DNA from: Bacteroidota bacterium
Lineage (GTDB): Bacteria > Bacteroidota > Ignavibacteria > Ignavibacteriales > Ignavibacteriaceae
NCBI GenBank assembly: GCA_021824565.1
Contig: JAKAKL010000142.1
Location: forward strand, 1 to 64,000
Direction of reading: 5' to 3'
Length of the DNA stretch: 64,000 nt
Positions 9,201 through 16,850 of the stretch are shown piece after piece (position 1 is the first letter of the stretch; every line of letters begins with the position of its first letter). Under the pieces are notes generated by a model. That model made no database searches. It was not told the DNA's origin and saw nothing but the letters and a program-made list of their open reading frames with translations. Both the position numbers and the translations under genes were made by a program.

Positions 9201-9370
9201 TACTTCCGCTCGCTATCGGAAGCGGCTCGGCGGGAAAAGAAATTGAAGGACCGCTTGCAATCGTTATTCTTGGAGGACTAGCAACATCAACACTGCTGAA
9301 CCTTCTAGTGCTCCCGGCGCTGTCGCTAAAGTATGGAAGATTTAAGAAAGAAAAATTCCATGAAAGCTAA
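6248..9370 (+). CDS. RND efflux permease, heavy-metal (CzcA/CusA) type
   Basis: 1040 residues from ATG 6248. GGAGAAGG at 6235-6242 is well placed for this start, which overlaps the adaptor stop by 8 nt; in-frame ATGs at 6233 and 6245 are alternatives. It is an inner-membrane proton-driven pump with twelve TM helices and two large periplasmic loops. 'GVFPEFAPPQAVIQTEAPGL' and 'EQVEELITQPIENAINGI' near the start are classical HME-RND features. TM4 carries 'AIAIGEVVDDAVIDVEN' (about residue 405), with Asp/Glu proton-relay residues but neither the classic Zn (DFG...DGA) nor the Cu pattern. The substrate therefore stays open. No TolC-like outer-membrane channel gene lies next to it. Confidence 0.92.
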   Translation: MTEHGLINSVVRFSLRFRGIIIALSILFAGYGVYTLTQAKYGVFPEFAPPQAVIQTEAPGLSPEQVEELITQPIENAINGIVGIETLRSKSIQGISVVTVTFKDGTNIFIDRQFVTERLSTLAGQLPSGVKQPEMTPLVPSTGLTLVIGLTSNIKTPMQLRTYADWVLRRRLLSVSGVANVTVFGGDVKQFQIQVSPDKLIKYNLSIDDVLNAAKNATSVQGSGFIENNNQRIVLQTEGQSVNADQLAKTVVLHKGSMNITLGDVANVAVAAEPPIGGATIEGKSGVMLMIYGQYGTNTLEVTKNVEAALKGMQPALISEKINLITLFRPADFITTALHNIAGSLLLGALLVVIVLILFLFNFRTAAISCTAIPLSLLAGIVALQSFGLTLNTMTLGGLAIAIGEVVDDAVIDVENILRRLKENSSSQNKKSIFRVVLEASLEVRSAVIYATFAVVLVFIPILTLSGVAGRLFSPLGIAYIFSVLASLLVALTVTPALSLVLLGNKNIMERKESPFAHWLKEKYKIVLNKVEQNSRLVISAVIIITIAGFACLPFFGSSFIPELKEGHFIGHVALAPGTSLEQSTAISKRITKALLKLPYIKTVGARIGRAEKGDDTWGTNYSEYEIELKPLKDESALGVLKTQAEIRKVLDSFTGVTAGVNTFLIERMEETLSGYTSSVVLNIYGNNLDTLDALAQETSQVLSGVPGAVDVQIQSSPGMPQLVISLRKDDLLRWGFDAKDVLNDVQTAYQGTDVGQIYDGNRVFTVSTILDSKDRESVANVSNLLLKNTDGVYVKLSQLANVYEDSGRYIILHDGARRVQTITCNISGTDVVSFVKKAAKKINSSIDFPPGTYIEFGGTAEAQAKSRNELLVYSVIAAVGIIILLFIAMKNLRNLLLVLSNLPFAFVGGIITVLLTGRVLSLGSMVGFITLFGITMRNSIMLISHYDHLVKYEDKEWNLETAIQGASERLVPILMTALVTGLGLLPLAIGSGSAGKEIEGPLAIVILGGLATSTLLNLLVLPALSLKYGRFKKEKFHES

Positions 9371-9378
9371 TTTTAAAA

Positions 9379-9414
9379 AGCGTATCCCGCATGAAATATT
9401 TTACCGGATACGCT
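9379..9414 (-). terminator. Terminator between convergent RND and T9SS genes
   Basis: Perfect 9-bp stem AGCGTATCC / GGATACGCT with an 18-nt loop. On the minus strand it is followed directly by TTTTTAAAA, so it best serves the minus-strand gene ending at 9451. As a stem it can also stop the plus-strand pump transcript, but no T-run follows on that side. Confidence 0.7.
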
Positions 9415-9450
9415 AAGAATTAACGTTCAATGGAATTTATTATAGACGAT

Positions 9451-10704
9451 CTACTTGAGCAAAACCATTTTTCTTATTGCTGTATAATCACCGGCTTTTA
9501 ATTGGTAGAAATAAACACCGCTTGATAATTGTTCGTGGTCTGTAGTCTGTTGAATATTATCTACAGAGAACCGAACAGAGTGTTCTCCTTCTGTCTGAAA
9601 TTCATTTACGATTGCGGCGACTTCTCTTCCAAGAATATCATAAACTTTTAGCTGTACTAATCCGGATTTAGGGATCTGATATTTGATCATTGTTGATGGA
9701 TTAAACGGGTTAGGATAGTTTTGATATAGAGAATATTTATCCGGCACGTTATTCTTTTTGTCATTCACATCTGTAGTAAACATATTGGCAACTGTCCGGT
9801 ACCATAATAAGCCGTTGCTTGAACCCGCAATAATGTTACTGCCCGATAAAGCTAGAGCTGATATGTTATAACTTGTAAGGCTGTCCGCAATAGAAATCCA
9901 TTTGCCTCCGTAGTTAGTAGTAGCAAATATTCCGCCGTTGTTGGTTCCGGCAAATACGTAATTTGCAGCGCTTGCAAAGGAATAAACAGAGCTGTCAGTT
10001 AGACCGTTATTAACTTGTACCCAGTCTGCGCCGTTGTCAGAAGACAAGAATACACCGTTATCTGTGCCTGCAAGAATGTTACCGAAGCTGGAAATAAGAG
10101 TATGAACATCAAGATTAGTTAAACCATTATTGCTCTGTATCCAGTTCATTCCGTTGTTAGAGGAAAGATATATTCCGCTGCTGTTTGTACCGGCAAGTAC
10201 GTTTGTGCCGCTTATTAGAATTGTATTTACTTCGTTAGTTTTGTTTATACCGTTTGTATCATGTACAAAGCTTGCTCCGTTATCTGTTGACATCCATATG
10301 CCGTCAAAGAAAGTCCCTGCATAAATATTATCACCTTCTACAGCAAGAGAAGAAATGTCAAAGATAGAAGTATTTTTATTTAATACTGACCAGCTATTTC
10401 CAAAGTCAGTTGACAAAAGTATTGCGTTATTACCTCCATATAGATTATTGCCTTTAACTGCAAGCGCATTAAAATAAAAAGAAATAGGATTCCAGATAAA
10501 GCCTTTGTTAGAAGACATATATAGATTATCTAATTCTTTACTGGCAAAAATATTATTATCTATAACAGCAAAAGCTGTTATTTTAAGAGAGTCGCTGACA
10601 GTAAGATAATTACTAAAGTTAGATTTAATCCATTGCGCTTTAGAAGTTATAGACGCAAGAACAAAAAAAATAATAATTAAAACAATGCGTTGAAGTTGAT
10701 ACAT
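9451..10704 (-). CDS. Secreted beta-propeller protein with T9SS sorting tail
   Basis: 417 residues. Signal peptide at residues 1-24 (ends 'TSKAQ'). The body consists of repeated BNR/Ycf48-like blades with 'LSSDNGADWVQVNNGLTDSSV' and 'STDNGASFVHDTNGI' units, each containing an S/T-x-D/N-x-G-x-x-W Asp-box core. This is a six- to eight-bladed propeller of the sialidase/Ycf48/sortilin type. The last about 85 residues form a T9SS type A tail ('NYPNPFNPSTMIKYQIP', 'LKVYDILGREVAAIVNE', final 'KMVLLK'). The protein should be exported across the outer membrane and anchored or released at the cell surface. The function beyond binding is unknown. A duplicate of the tail lies at 10783-10860. Confidence 0.88.
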   Translation of the reverse strand: MYQLQRIVLIIIFFVLASITSKAQWIKSNFSNYLTVSDSLKITAFAVIDNNIFASKELDNLYMSSNKGFIWNPISFYFNALAVKGNNLYGGNNAILLSTDFGNSWSVLNKNTSIFDISSLAVEGDNIYAGTFFDGIWMSTDNGASFVHDTNGINKTNEVNTILISGTNVLAGTNSSGIYLSSNNGMNWIQSNNGLTNLDVHTLISSFGNILAGTDNGVFLSSDNGADWVQVNNGLTDSSVYSFASAANYVFAGTNNGGIFATTNYGGKWISIADSLTSYNISALALSGSNIIAGSSNGLLWYRTVANMFTTDVNDKKNNVPDKYSLYQNYPNPFNPSTMIKYQIPKSGLVQLKVYDILGREVAAIVNEFQTEGEHSVRFSVDNIQQTTDHEQLSSGVYFYQLKAGDYTAIRKMVLLK

Positions 10705-10735
10705 ATATTTATCCTAATTAATCCTTTTATAGAGA

Positions 10736-10764
10736 GATGTCACTCAGAAAATATGAGTGACATC
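10736..10764 (-). terminator. Strong hairpin between T9SS remnant and propeller gene
   Basis: Perfect 11-bp inverted repeat GATGTCACTCA / TGAGTGACATC with a 7-nt loop. It follows the T9SS-tail remnant on the minus strand and lies 32 bp upstream of the propeller gene. No long T-run follows, so it may be a terminator remnant or a 5'-UTR structure. Confidence 0.45.
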
Positions 10765-10782
10765 CCAATAATAACTATCTTT

Positions 10783-10860
10783 TTACTTTAATAAAACCAT
10801 TTTCCTAATAGCTGTATAATCACCGGATTTTAATTGGTAGAAATAAACACCGCTTAATGA
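10783..10860 (-). pseudogene. Orphan T9SS C-terminal tail fragment
   Basis: Reading the minus strand, 25 codons plus stop encode SLSGVYFYQLKSGDYTAIRK followed by MVLLK. This is almost identical in protein and DNA to the end of the propeller gene (9451-9530). The frame is closed by a TAA about nine codons upstream and has no start. It lies directly downstream of the lipoprotein gene stop. It is a leftover of a lost T9SS gene, or of recombination between T9SS tails. Confidence 0.75.
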
Positions 10861-10927
10861 ATTGCTTACTCCGATGCTGTTGTTAAATTAAAATCGGAGG
10901 CGGTTTATCATTTAAACTCATAAAAGA

Positions 10928-12298
10928 TTATCTTTTCATTATAACTATTACTGCTTTGCCGCTACTGCTTTCGCCTACAGCAGCCATTATATTATTCTTG
11001 TAATCCATTGAATAAAAGTTTGAAGACACTGCCGATTCATCATATACTTTCCATGTTACCCCGTTAAAATGCGCCACCATTCCAAAATCTCCGGCAACAA
11101 ACACATCATTCTTTGCCATACCTCTTATACGGTTCGTATTTACTGATGGCAACGACTGCTGCTTAACCCAATTACCACTGCTTGAGCTTATATATACTCC
11201 GCCGCCGCAGGTAAATATCTTTCTGCTGTCCTCAAACCATATTGACTGTACACGCTTACCCGTATTCCAGCTATAAGGCTGAGCAGTGTTGCTGTTGGTT
11301 ATAGATAATATTTTGTTATCACCAGCCGTAACCACATTTGAAACGGCACAAAGAATCATAGGATCAGTACCGCCGATACCATAAATATCATCTATATTTG
11401 TTGTTGTTCCACTTTGAATCTGTTGCCAGGTTCCATTATAGACAACTATTGTTCCGGCATCACCTACACCATACAATTGTGAAGATGTATTTCCATACAA
11501 CTTTTCAATAGTAGCCCTTGAATCAGAAAGATTAAGACGAGAATACACAAGCTGTGTTGAAGAAGAACTTCCATCCCAATGGAAAATGCTACCGGCGGCT
11601 AAATAAAAATCATTTGGGCTAAAAATGTATATACCATCAATTGTATTAATTATTGAACTGGTATTGTAAAATAGTTTTTTTACTTCCCATTTTTTTCCAT
11701 CCCAGTGAATCATGTTATAAGGATATGGATCAATTTGACCGGTAGAGTCGTATTCATATATTGTTCCTACCGCATAGATATTGTTTTCATCTATAATAGC
11801 TACATCCTTTAAATAGCTGCTTGCCGCTCCTCCAAACGTTTGTACCTGAACTACATTAAAATTATGGTCTGTTGTATCAAGCGTTGATGCCGTTGCGTTA
11901 TTGCTTTTAGGTCCATTTACTTTCTTGTTTATTTTAACAGCGCTGTAAACGTAAGACTGATTTGCAGATAGTGTGCTGTCGTATATTGCTGTATCCTTTG
12001 CGGCGAGAGTGAAATTAAACGCCTCGTTATTATTTCTGTTAATTAATATTTGGGCTGGTAAGGTCATTCCATTGGAAGATATATTAATCCAAGCCTCTGT
12101 GCAGGAGACTTCTGCAATAGATAATGAAATATTCCCGGCGGTATCAATTGCAGTTGAGTCAACAATAGTACTGTCATTCCCACCGCCTCCGCCTTTAGGC
12201 GCCGTCGGGCTTTTGCAGCTTTCAAAAAAGAAAAGAAATATCATGAGCAGTAACAAGGTTATTTGAAAAACTGAGCTGAGAAAAGAATTTCGTTTCAT
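10928..12298 (-). CDS. Surface lipoprotein with fibronectin-like and propeller regions
   Basis: 456 residues. A long hydrophobic leader ends in 'FFFESC' and is followed by KSPTAPKGGGGG, a good lipobox with a flexible Gly linker, so the mature protein should be lipid-anchored at Cys28. Residues about 50-140 look like a fibronectin type III-like beta domain. The rest has repeated blades with 'WDGKKWEVKKL', 'YNGTWQQIQSGT' and 'FNGVTWKVYDES' strands, i.e. another beta-propeller. It has no T9SS tail of its own, yet an orphan tail sits just past its stop codon. The function is unknown; placement beside two other surface proteins suggests a cell-envelope role. Confidence 0.8.
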   Translation of the reverse strand: MKRNSFLSSVFQITLLLLMIFLFFFESCKSPTAPKGGGGGNDSTIVDSTAIDTAGNISLSIAEVSCTEAWINISSNGMTLPAQILINRNNNEAFNFTLAAKDTAIYDSTLSANQSYVYSAVKINKKVNGPKSNNATASTLDTTDHNFNVVQVQTFGGAASSYLKDVAIIDENNIYAVGTIYEYDSTGQIDPYPYNMIHWDGKKWEVKKLFYNTSSIINTIDGIYIFSPNDFYLAAGSIFHWDGSSSSTQLVYSRLNLSDSRATIEKLYGNTSSQLYGVGDAGTIVVYNGTWQQIQSGTTTNIDDIYGIGGTDPMILCAVSNVVTAGDNKILSITNSNTAQPYSWNTGKRVQSIWFEDSRKIFTCGGGVYISSSSGNWVKQQSLPSVNTNRIRGMAKNDVFVAGDFGMVAHFNGVTWKVYDESAVSSNFYSMDYKNNIMAAVGESSSGKAVIVIMKR

Positions 12299-12481
12299 AT
12301 ATCTGCCGGAGATAATTTGGGAGAAGAGAAAAAGTCTTTATTAAGAGACGATGATGTAGGTAATAACATATAATCATCTCTGGGAAAAGTCAACAATACT
12401 ATTTTTAAAAGTTCCAATACTCACCCGTAATTTTTATAATAATTCAAATATTAAGTTATAGATTTTTAACTGTCAGACAAC

Positions 12482-12497
12482 TACCCGAATGAGGGTA
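12482..12497. promoter_or_regulatory. Palindromic TACCC-GGGTA motif, possible operator
   Basis: TACCCGAATGAGGGTA is an inverted repeat (TACCC / GGGTA) in 7-2-7 layout, preceded by ACAAC and followed by TTTTTATA. It is related to the motifs at 1382 and 45037. It lies 184 bp upstream of the lipoprotein gene start. Confidence 0.35.
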
Positions 12498-12560
12498 TTT
12501 TTATATACCTAATTATCATAAAACTATTATTACTATCTAATCATGGAGGGTTATAATAAA

Positions 12561-12586
12561 AAAGAGCCGCAATCAAGCGGCTCTTT
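12561..12586 (-). terminator. Rho-independent terminator of the cytochrome gene
   Basis: Perfect 10-bp stem AAAGAGCCGC / GCGGCTCTTT with a 6-nt loop. On the minus strand it runs into TTTTTTATTATAA, an excellent terminator 26 bp past the stop at 12612. Confidence 0.9.
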
Positions 12587-12611
12587 GTCATGAATACTTC
12601 TTCGAAACACG

Positions 12612-14291
12612 TTACTTCAACAAAACCATCTTTCTTGTTTGTACATATTTATCTTCCTTCAATTGATAAATATATATACCGCTTGATAATTGTTTGGTAA
12701 CCATATTTTCGCTGAAGCTTACAGAATAACTGCCCTCGTTCTTAAATCCATTTACTAACGTAGCAATCTCTCTACCAAGCATATCATAAACTTTGAGAGT
12801 AACATACCCTTGATGAGGAATTGAATAATCTATCTTCGTGCCAGGATTAAATGGGTTTGGATAATTCTGTGCTAAATTAAACGTCAACTGCTTGCTGAAT
12901 TTATTAGAAGCAATGCCGGTAACGATCAAATCTGCTTTACTTATTGCGTCGTTAAGCAGTGCAGCGCTGTATTGATGGTTGTGAATGCCGCCGCTTTCAT
13001 CTGATTCCGCATAAGTCATATTAAATAAAGCTTCATTATAATAACTGGAGTCCTGGCTCGTCTTTAAATGATTAGCAGCAGCAGTTACCTTTGATTCAGC
13101 AACAGAGTCAAGCGACTGAAAATCATTTTTCCATTTTGTAACTAAAGCCAAAGAAGAATCAGCAGACATTGTTGTATGGCATTTAGTACATGATGCATCA
13201 ACGCTTCCGTCGGATTCTTTAACAAAAACAGACCATGTATGACCTTTATACATTGCTGAGCTTGAGCCGTCAATGCCGGTATTATACATGTGGCAGTCAA
13301 CGCATTTTATTCCGTTCATAGAAGTAATGTTCGATACATTTTCTCCGCCCGTTCCGCTGTTGATATTATAGCTTAAATGATCGGTATGAGGAAAGCGTAA
13401 ATTGCCGTGGCACTGTCCGCATAACGAATCTGAATTAGTCATAACCTGGTAAGATTTGGTTGAAGAATTAAAGTACGATATTGCATCCGGCTGATGCGGG
13501 TTATGGCAAGCAATGCAGCTTACGTTAGGATAATCAATAGTATCAGCCGGGGCGGTTGAAGCAGAAAAACTTCCGCCGGTCGTAGAGAAGAACTTTCCTA
13601 AAGCTTGTGCTTCGGTCATACCGCCGTTAAGAGTAACTGAAGTAGGAGCGTGGCATCCAATGCAATCTTCACCGGCAATAACCTGATCAGGTGTTTCACC
13701 GATATGGCTCCCGGCTAACTCACCGGCAACGTCGTCCTGTCCTTTATGACCGTGCTTGCTCAACAGCCAGGCATCGTAGATCCTATGATCTGTATCGGGA
13801 TGTCTTACCGTTCCATGGCAGTTGCCGCATAGATCGTTTGCTGTTTTAACAGGATCATAAGATTTAGTAACCGAGTTGTAGACTCCGAAAGTCGTCATAT
13901 CGCTCTGATGACAGGTTTCGCAGGTTACGTTGGGCCAGGAAGAAGTATTTATTGCCTTAGTAGTATCAGTATATTTCCCATTAACGGTTGAGAAATAATA
14001 TCCCATTGTTTGAGTTTCTGTCATTCCGTTATTCGTTGTATCAGACAAAGGTGAATGGCAAGAAATGCAGTCTTCGGCTTGAGAACCTGAGATAACGGAG
14101 TCAGGCGTTTGTCCCGCCCAATTTGCCGCAAGCTCGGAAGCTATGTCAGCTTGAGTGTTAGCATGTTTGCTTACAGACCATAATGAGGCTTCGGTTGAAT
14201 GGCAGGATTGACATGTTTGCGCAACGCTAAATCCTTGAAGCGCCAACAACCCGATAGATAAAAATATAATAAAGTAATTTATTGTTTTCAT
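12612..14291 (-). CDS. Secreted nine-heme c-type cytochrome with T9SS tail
   Basis: 559 residues. Signal peptide ends near residue 24 (FSVAQ). Nine CXXCH heme sites start at C27, C75, C124, C155, C210, C259, C291, C330 and C368, with extra His residues for bis-His ligation. Residues about 37-159 and 174-295 are an internal duplication: 'SKHANTQADIASELAANW' matches 'SKHGHKGQDDVAGELAGSH', and 'GMTETQTMGYYFST' matches 'GMTEAQALGKFFST'. The C-terminal about 85 residues are a T9SS tail ('NYPNPFNPGTKIDYSIP', final 'KMVLLK'). Heme is attached in the periplasm and the protein would then cross the outer membrane, which suggests extracellular or cell-surface electron transfer. The tail family is known; the electron-transfer role is inferred. 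It is divergent from the two-component system at 14453. Confidence 0.9.
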   Translation of the reverse strand: MKTINYFIIFLSIGLLALQGFSVAQTCQSCHSTEASLWSVSKHANTQADIASELAANWAGQTPDSVISGSQAEDCISCHSPLSDTTNNGMTETQTMGYYFSTVNGKYTDTTKAINTSSWPNVTCETCHQSDMTTFGVYNSVTKSYDPVKTANDLCGNCHGTVRHPDTDHRIYDAWLLSKHGHKGQDDVAGELAGSHIGETPDQVIAGEDCIGCHAPTSVTLNGGMTEAQALGKFFSTTGGSFSASTAPADTIDYPNVSCIACHNPHQPDAISYFNSSTKSYQVMTNSDSLCGQCHGNLRFPHTDHLSYNINSGTGGENVSNITSMNGIKCVDCHMYNTGIDGSSSAMYKGHTWSVFVKESDGSVDASCTKCHTTMSADSSLALVTKWKNDFQSLDSVAESKVTAAANHLKTSQDSSYYNEALFNMTYAESDESGGIHNHQYSAALLNDAISKADLIVTGIASNKFSKQLTFNLAQNYPNPFNPGTKIDYSIPHQGYVTLKVYDMLGREIATLVNGFKNEGSYSVSFSENMVTKQLSSGIYIYQLKEDKYVQTRKMVLLK

Positions 14292-14409
14292 TGTAATACC
14301 TAATTTGTAATTCGATAAATTGTGCTATTCAAAACTATACAAGAAGCGGTTCAGAGGATAATTAACAATAATGAAAAATCGTTCATTTTTATTTTGATTA
14401 TTGTTTAAG

Positions 14410-14434
14410 AGGGAAATATTTCATTATTTACCCT
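14410..14434. promoter_or_regulatory. Imperfect inverted repeat upstream of response regulator
   Basis: AGGGAAATA / TATTTACCCT arms (one bulged base) with a 6-nt spacer, ending 18 bp before the response-regulator ATG in a divergent intergenic region. It could be an operator or a 5'-UTR hairpin. Confidence 0.3.
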
Positions 14435-14452
14435 TGTATAAATTACGGTACA

Positions 14453-15121
14453 ATGGAAATTTTAATAGCAGAAGACGATGAGCAGATAGCTGCATCGCTC
14501 AAAAAGAATTTTACGGAAGACGGCAATCATGTAATGATAGCCAAGGACGGTGAAGAAGCTATAAACTTTACTAATTCTATATTTTTCGATGTTGTGCTGC
14601 TTGACTGGCGGATGCCTAAGGTAAGCGGTATCGAGGTTTGCAGGCACATTAGAGGCTCAGGCAGCAAGGTGCCAATTATACTACTTACGGCTTTGAGCGA
14701 AATAAAAAATAAAGTTGAGGCTTTAAATCTCGGAGCCGATGACTATGTTACAAAACCTTTCTCGATAGAAGAGCTTAATGCAAGAATTACTGCGGTGGTA
14801 AGGCGGTATCAAAACAATTCCAATGAGCTGATCTTCAGCGATGTGTCGTTAGACCTAATTACAAGAAAGGCGCAAACACCACGCGGAGAAATTAATCTTA
14901 CGGCAAAGGAGTTTGATCTTCTAAGATATTTTATAATTCATAAAGGTTCGATTATGAGCAAGGAAGATATATGCAAGGCAGTTTGGAATCTTGAGTCCGT
15001 TCCTTCAACAAATATTATTGAAGCGACAGTTAAAAATTTGAGAAAGAAATTAGAAGACAATAACTGTAAAAGCATGATCAAGTCAATTTATGGAGAAGGA
15101 TATCTTTTCATTGTTGAATAA
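14453..15121 (+). CDS. OmpR-family response regulator
   Basis: 222 residues. The N-terminal receiver domain (1-115) has acidic pocket residues 'AEDDE' at 6-10, phosphoacceptor D51 in 'VVLLDWRMP', the 'LLTAL' switch Thr and 'TKPF' Lys. The C-terminal winged-helix DNA-binding domain (about 125-222) contains 'INLTAKEFDLLRYFI' and ends 'SIYGEGYLF', as in OmpR/PhoB. Length and architecture are typical. The kinase gene overlaps its 3' end by 32 nt, so the two form one unit. The adjacent divergent nine-heme cytochrome gene is a natural target candidate, on positional inference only. Confidence 0.93.
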   Translation: MEILIAEDDEQIAASLKKNFTEDGNHVMIAKDGEEAINFTNSIFFDVVLLDWRMPKVSGIEVCRHIRGSGSKVPIILLTALSEIKNKVEALNLGADDYVTKPFSIEELNARITAVVRRYQNNSNELIFSDVSLDLITRKAQTPRGEINLTAKEFDLLRYFIIHKGSIMSKEDICKAVWNLESVPSTNIIEATVKNLRKKLEDNNCKSMIKSIYGEGYLFIVE

Positions 15122-16523
15122 TAGAAGGAAACCGCTGTTCACTGAGACGGTAAGACGTATTGTTTTATGGGACATAATTATATTTTTCCTGCTGTTCCTT
15201 ACGTCGAATATTTTTACTATAGCTATTACAAATAAAATCCTCACAAATAATCTCGATGACCGGCTTACAAATGAAGTAGAAACTCTTCTTCCCTCTTTCC
15301 AGATACAGCAGGATACAATAAAGTTTGTCGGCTACAGTGAAATAAAGGAACCCGATTTTACTACGATTAACTCGGGAGCATTTTTCCTCCAGGTATATGA
15401 CATTAATAATCGACTTCTGCTTAACAGCGATAATATTAGAGCTTTCGGATCGATTCCGTTTAACAAGCCGGATATAAGCGAAGGTTATAAATTTGAAAAT
15501 ATTACTTCCGGCGAACATAAACTAAGAGTTGTTTATACGCCGATGTTTGACAAACATAACCATGTAGCGGCGTTCCTTCAGTTATCGGTCTTACGCACGG
15601 CGTACAGTTCCGTTATGACTAAGATCGTATACTTTAATCTACTTAATCTTCCATTTATTCTTTTGCTGATTATTTTTGTCAGCATTTTTCTTGCAAAGAA
15701 AAGCTATGAACCATTAAATAAAATAATAAGCATAGCAGAAAATATTTCGGCGGCTAATCTTAATGCCCGGATTCAATATACCGCGCATCCGCAGGATGAA
15801 TTAGGCAGGCTAAGGGACACGTTAAATAATCTGTTTACGCGGCTTGAAACACAGATAAATCAAATATCCCAGTTCACTGATAACGCTTCGCATCAATTGA
15901 TGACACCGCTAACCGCAATAAAGACCGAGCTTGAATACATACTTAAACGCGAGAGGACAACCGGGGAATATAAAGATACTTTGGTCATGCTGAATGCTCA
16001 GACAGATAAAATGATAAGCATAATTAAGTCGCTTTTAATAATAGCCAAATACAGCAGCGGTTCAGAAGCGGGTAAAAATGTATTTAAGGTTTCCCAGGTA
16101 ATAGAAGATTTCATAAAACCGGTTTTCAGGAATCAAAATATAAATTATGAAATTGCAGATAATTTATACTTGCGCGGCAGCAGTGAAGGCTTTCAGATTA
16201 TAATAGAAAATTTAATTGATAATGCGGTTAAGTACTCTCGCGACAATCCCACTGTAGCAGTAAATGCGCAAAGCTTTAATAATAATATTGTAATCAATGT
16301 TGAAGATAATGGACCTGGAATAAGTAATGAAGAAAAAGAAAAAATATTTGAAAGATTTTACCGGACTGCTTCATCAATAAAAGAAAATATTCCAGGGTAT
16401 GGATTAGGCTTATGCTTGGTGAAAACCATAGTGCAATCTATGGAAGGGTCTATAAAAGTTGAAGACAATTCTCCAGCCGGTACCAAATTTATTATCAGCT
16501 TCCCGGCAGTCAGGGTAATCTGA
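15090..16523 (+). CDS. Membrane sensor histidine kinase
   Basis: 477 residues from ATG 15090, inside the end of the regulator gene; a TTG at 15111 is an alternative start. TM1 at about 24-46, a periplasmic sensor loop of about 125 residues, TM2 at about 180-202, then HAMP. The dimerisation box is 'ASHQLMTPLTAIKTE' with phospho-His H268. The ATPase domain has N box 'IIENLIDNAVKYS', G1 'VEDNGPGIS' and G2 'GYGLGLCLVK'. This is the classical CusS/BaeS-type layout. It would phosphorylate the OmpR-type partner encoded upstream. The stimulus is unknown; the sensor loop has no recognised motif. Confidence 0.93.
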   Translation: MEKDIFSLLNNRRKPLFTETVRRIVLWDIIIFFLLFLTSNIFTIAITNKILTNNLDDRLTNEVETLLPSFQIQQDTIKFVGYSEIKEPDFTTINSGAFFLQVYDINNRLLLNSDNIRAFGSIPFNKPDISEGYKFENITSGEHKLRVVYTPMFDKHNHVAAFLQLSVLRTAYSSVMTKIVYFNLLNLPFILLLIIFVSIFLAKKSYEPLNKIISIAENISAANLNARIQYTAHPQDELGRLRDTLNNLFTRLETQINQISQFTDNASHQLMTPLTAIKTELEYILKRERTTGEYKDTLVMLNAQTDKMISIIKSLLIIAKYSSGSEAGKNVFKVSQVIEDFIKPVFRNQNINYEIADNLYLRGSSEGFQIIIENLIDNAVKYSRDNPTVAVNAQSFNNNIVINVEDNGPGISNEEKEKIFERFYRTASSIKENIPGYGLGLCLVKTIVQSMEGSIKVEDNSPAGTKFIISFPAVRVI

Positions 16524-16850
16524 AAAATAGTATACAGAATTAAGACGATAGAGCTTTTGCCCGGGCAGTTCTTTTATTTATGGAAATATCATTAACGAAA
16601 ATTTTTTGTTTACTTAGATAAAATAATTTGCTAATTTTTCCGCGAGAAAAGTTTGAATATGTAATTAGGCTTAGGGACAAGTATTTGATACAGGGCGACA
16701 CGCATGAATACCAACCGCACAGTTATTTTTTTTGTCAGCAATAAATACATACACTTGAATTGTCAAATACTTTTTATGATTCTTAAATTTCCATGCTCGG
16801 TCTAATAAAAAAGAATGAGGCGGGCAAAACGAAAGGAGTACTTGTAAAAT
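16524..16850. other. Intergenic region, nothing coding seen
   Basis: 327 bp. A GC-rich self-complementary core TGCCCGGGCA at 16558-16567 is flanked by AGAGC (16550-16554) and GTTCT (16568-16572) arms and followed by TTTT. It may be a weak terminator of the kinase gene. The rest is AT-rich. Confidence 0.4.

Larger units (their letters stand above)
12299..12611. other. Intergenic region with operator-like palindrome and terminator
   Basis: 313 bp between the lipoprotein and cytochrome genes, both minus. It contains the cytochrome terminator (12561-12586) and the palindromic motif at 12482-12497. Nothing coding was seen. Confidence 0.6.

Noticed and set aside
10869-10899. 7-bp inverted repeat CTCCGAT/ATCGGAG after the lipoprotein gene
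   Set aside because: Long loop and no T-run on either strand.
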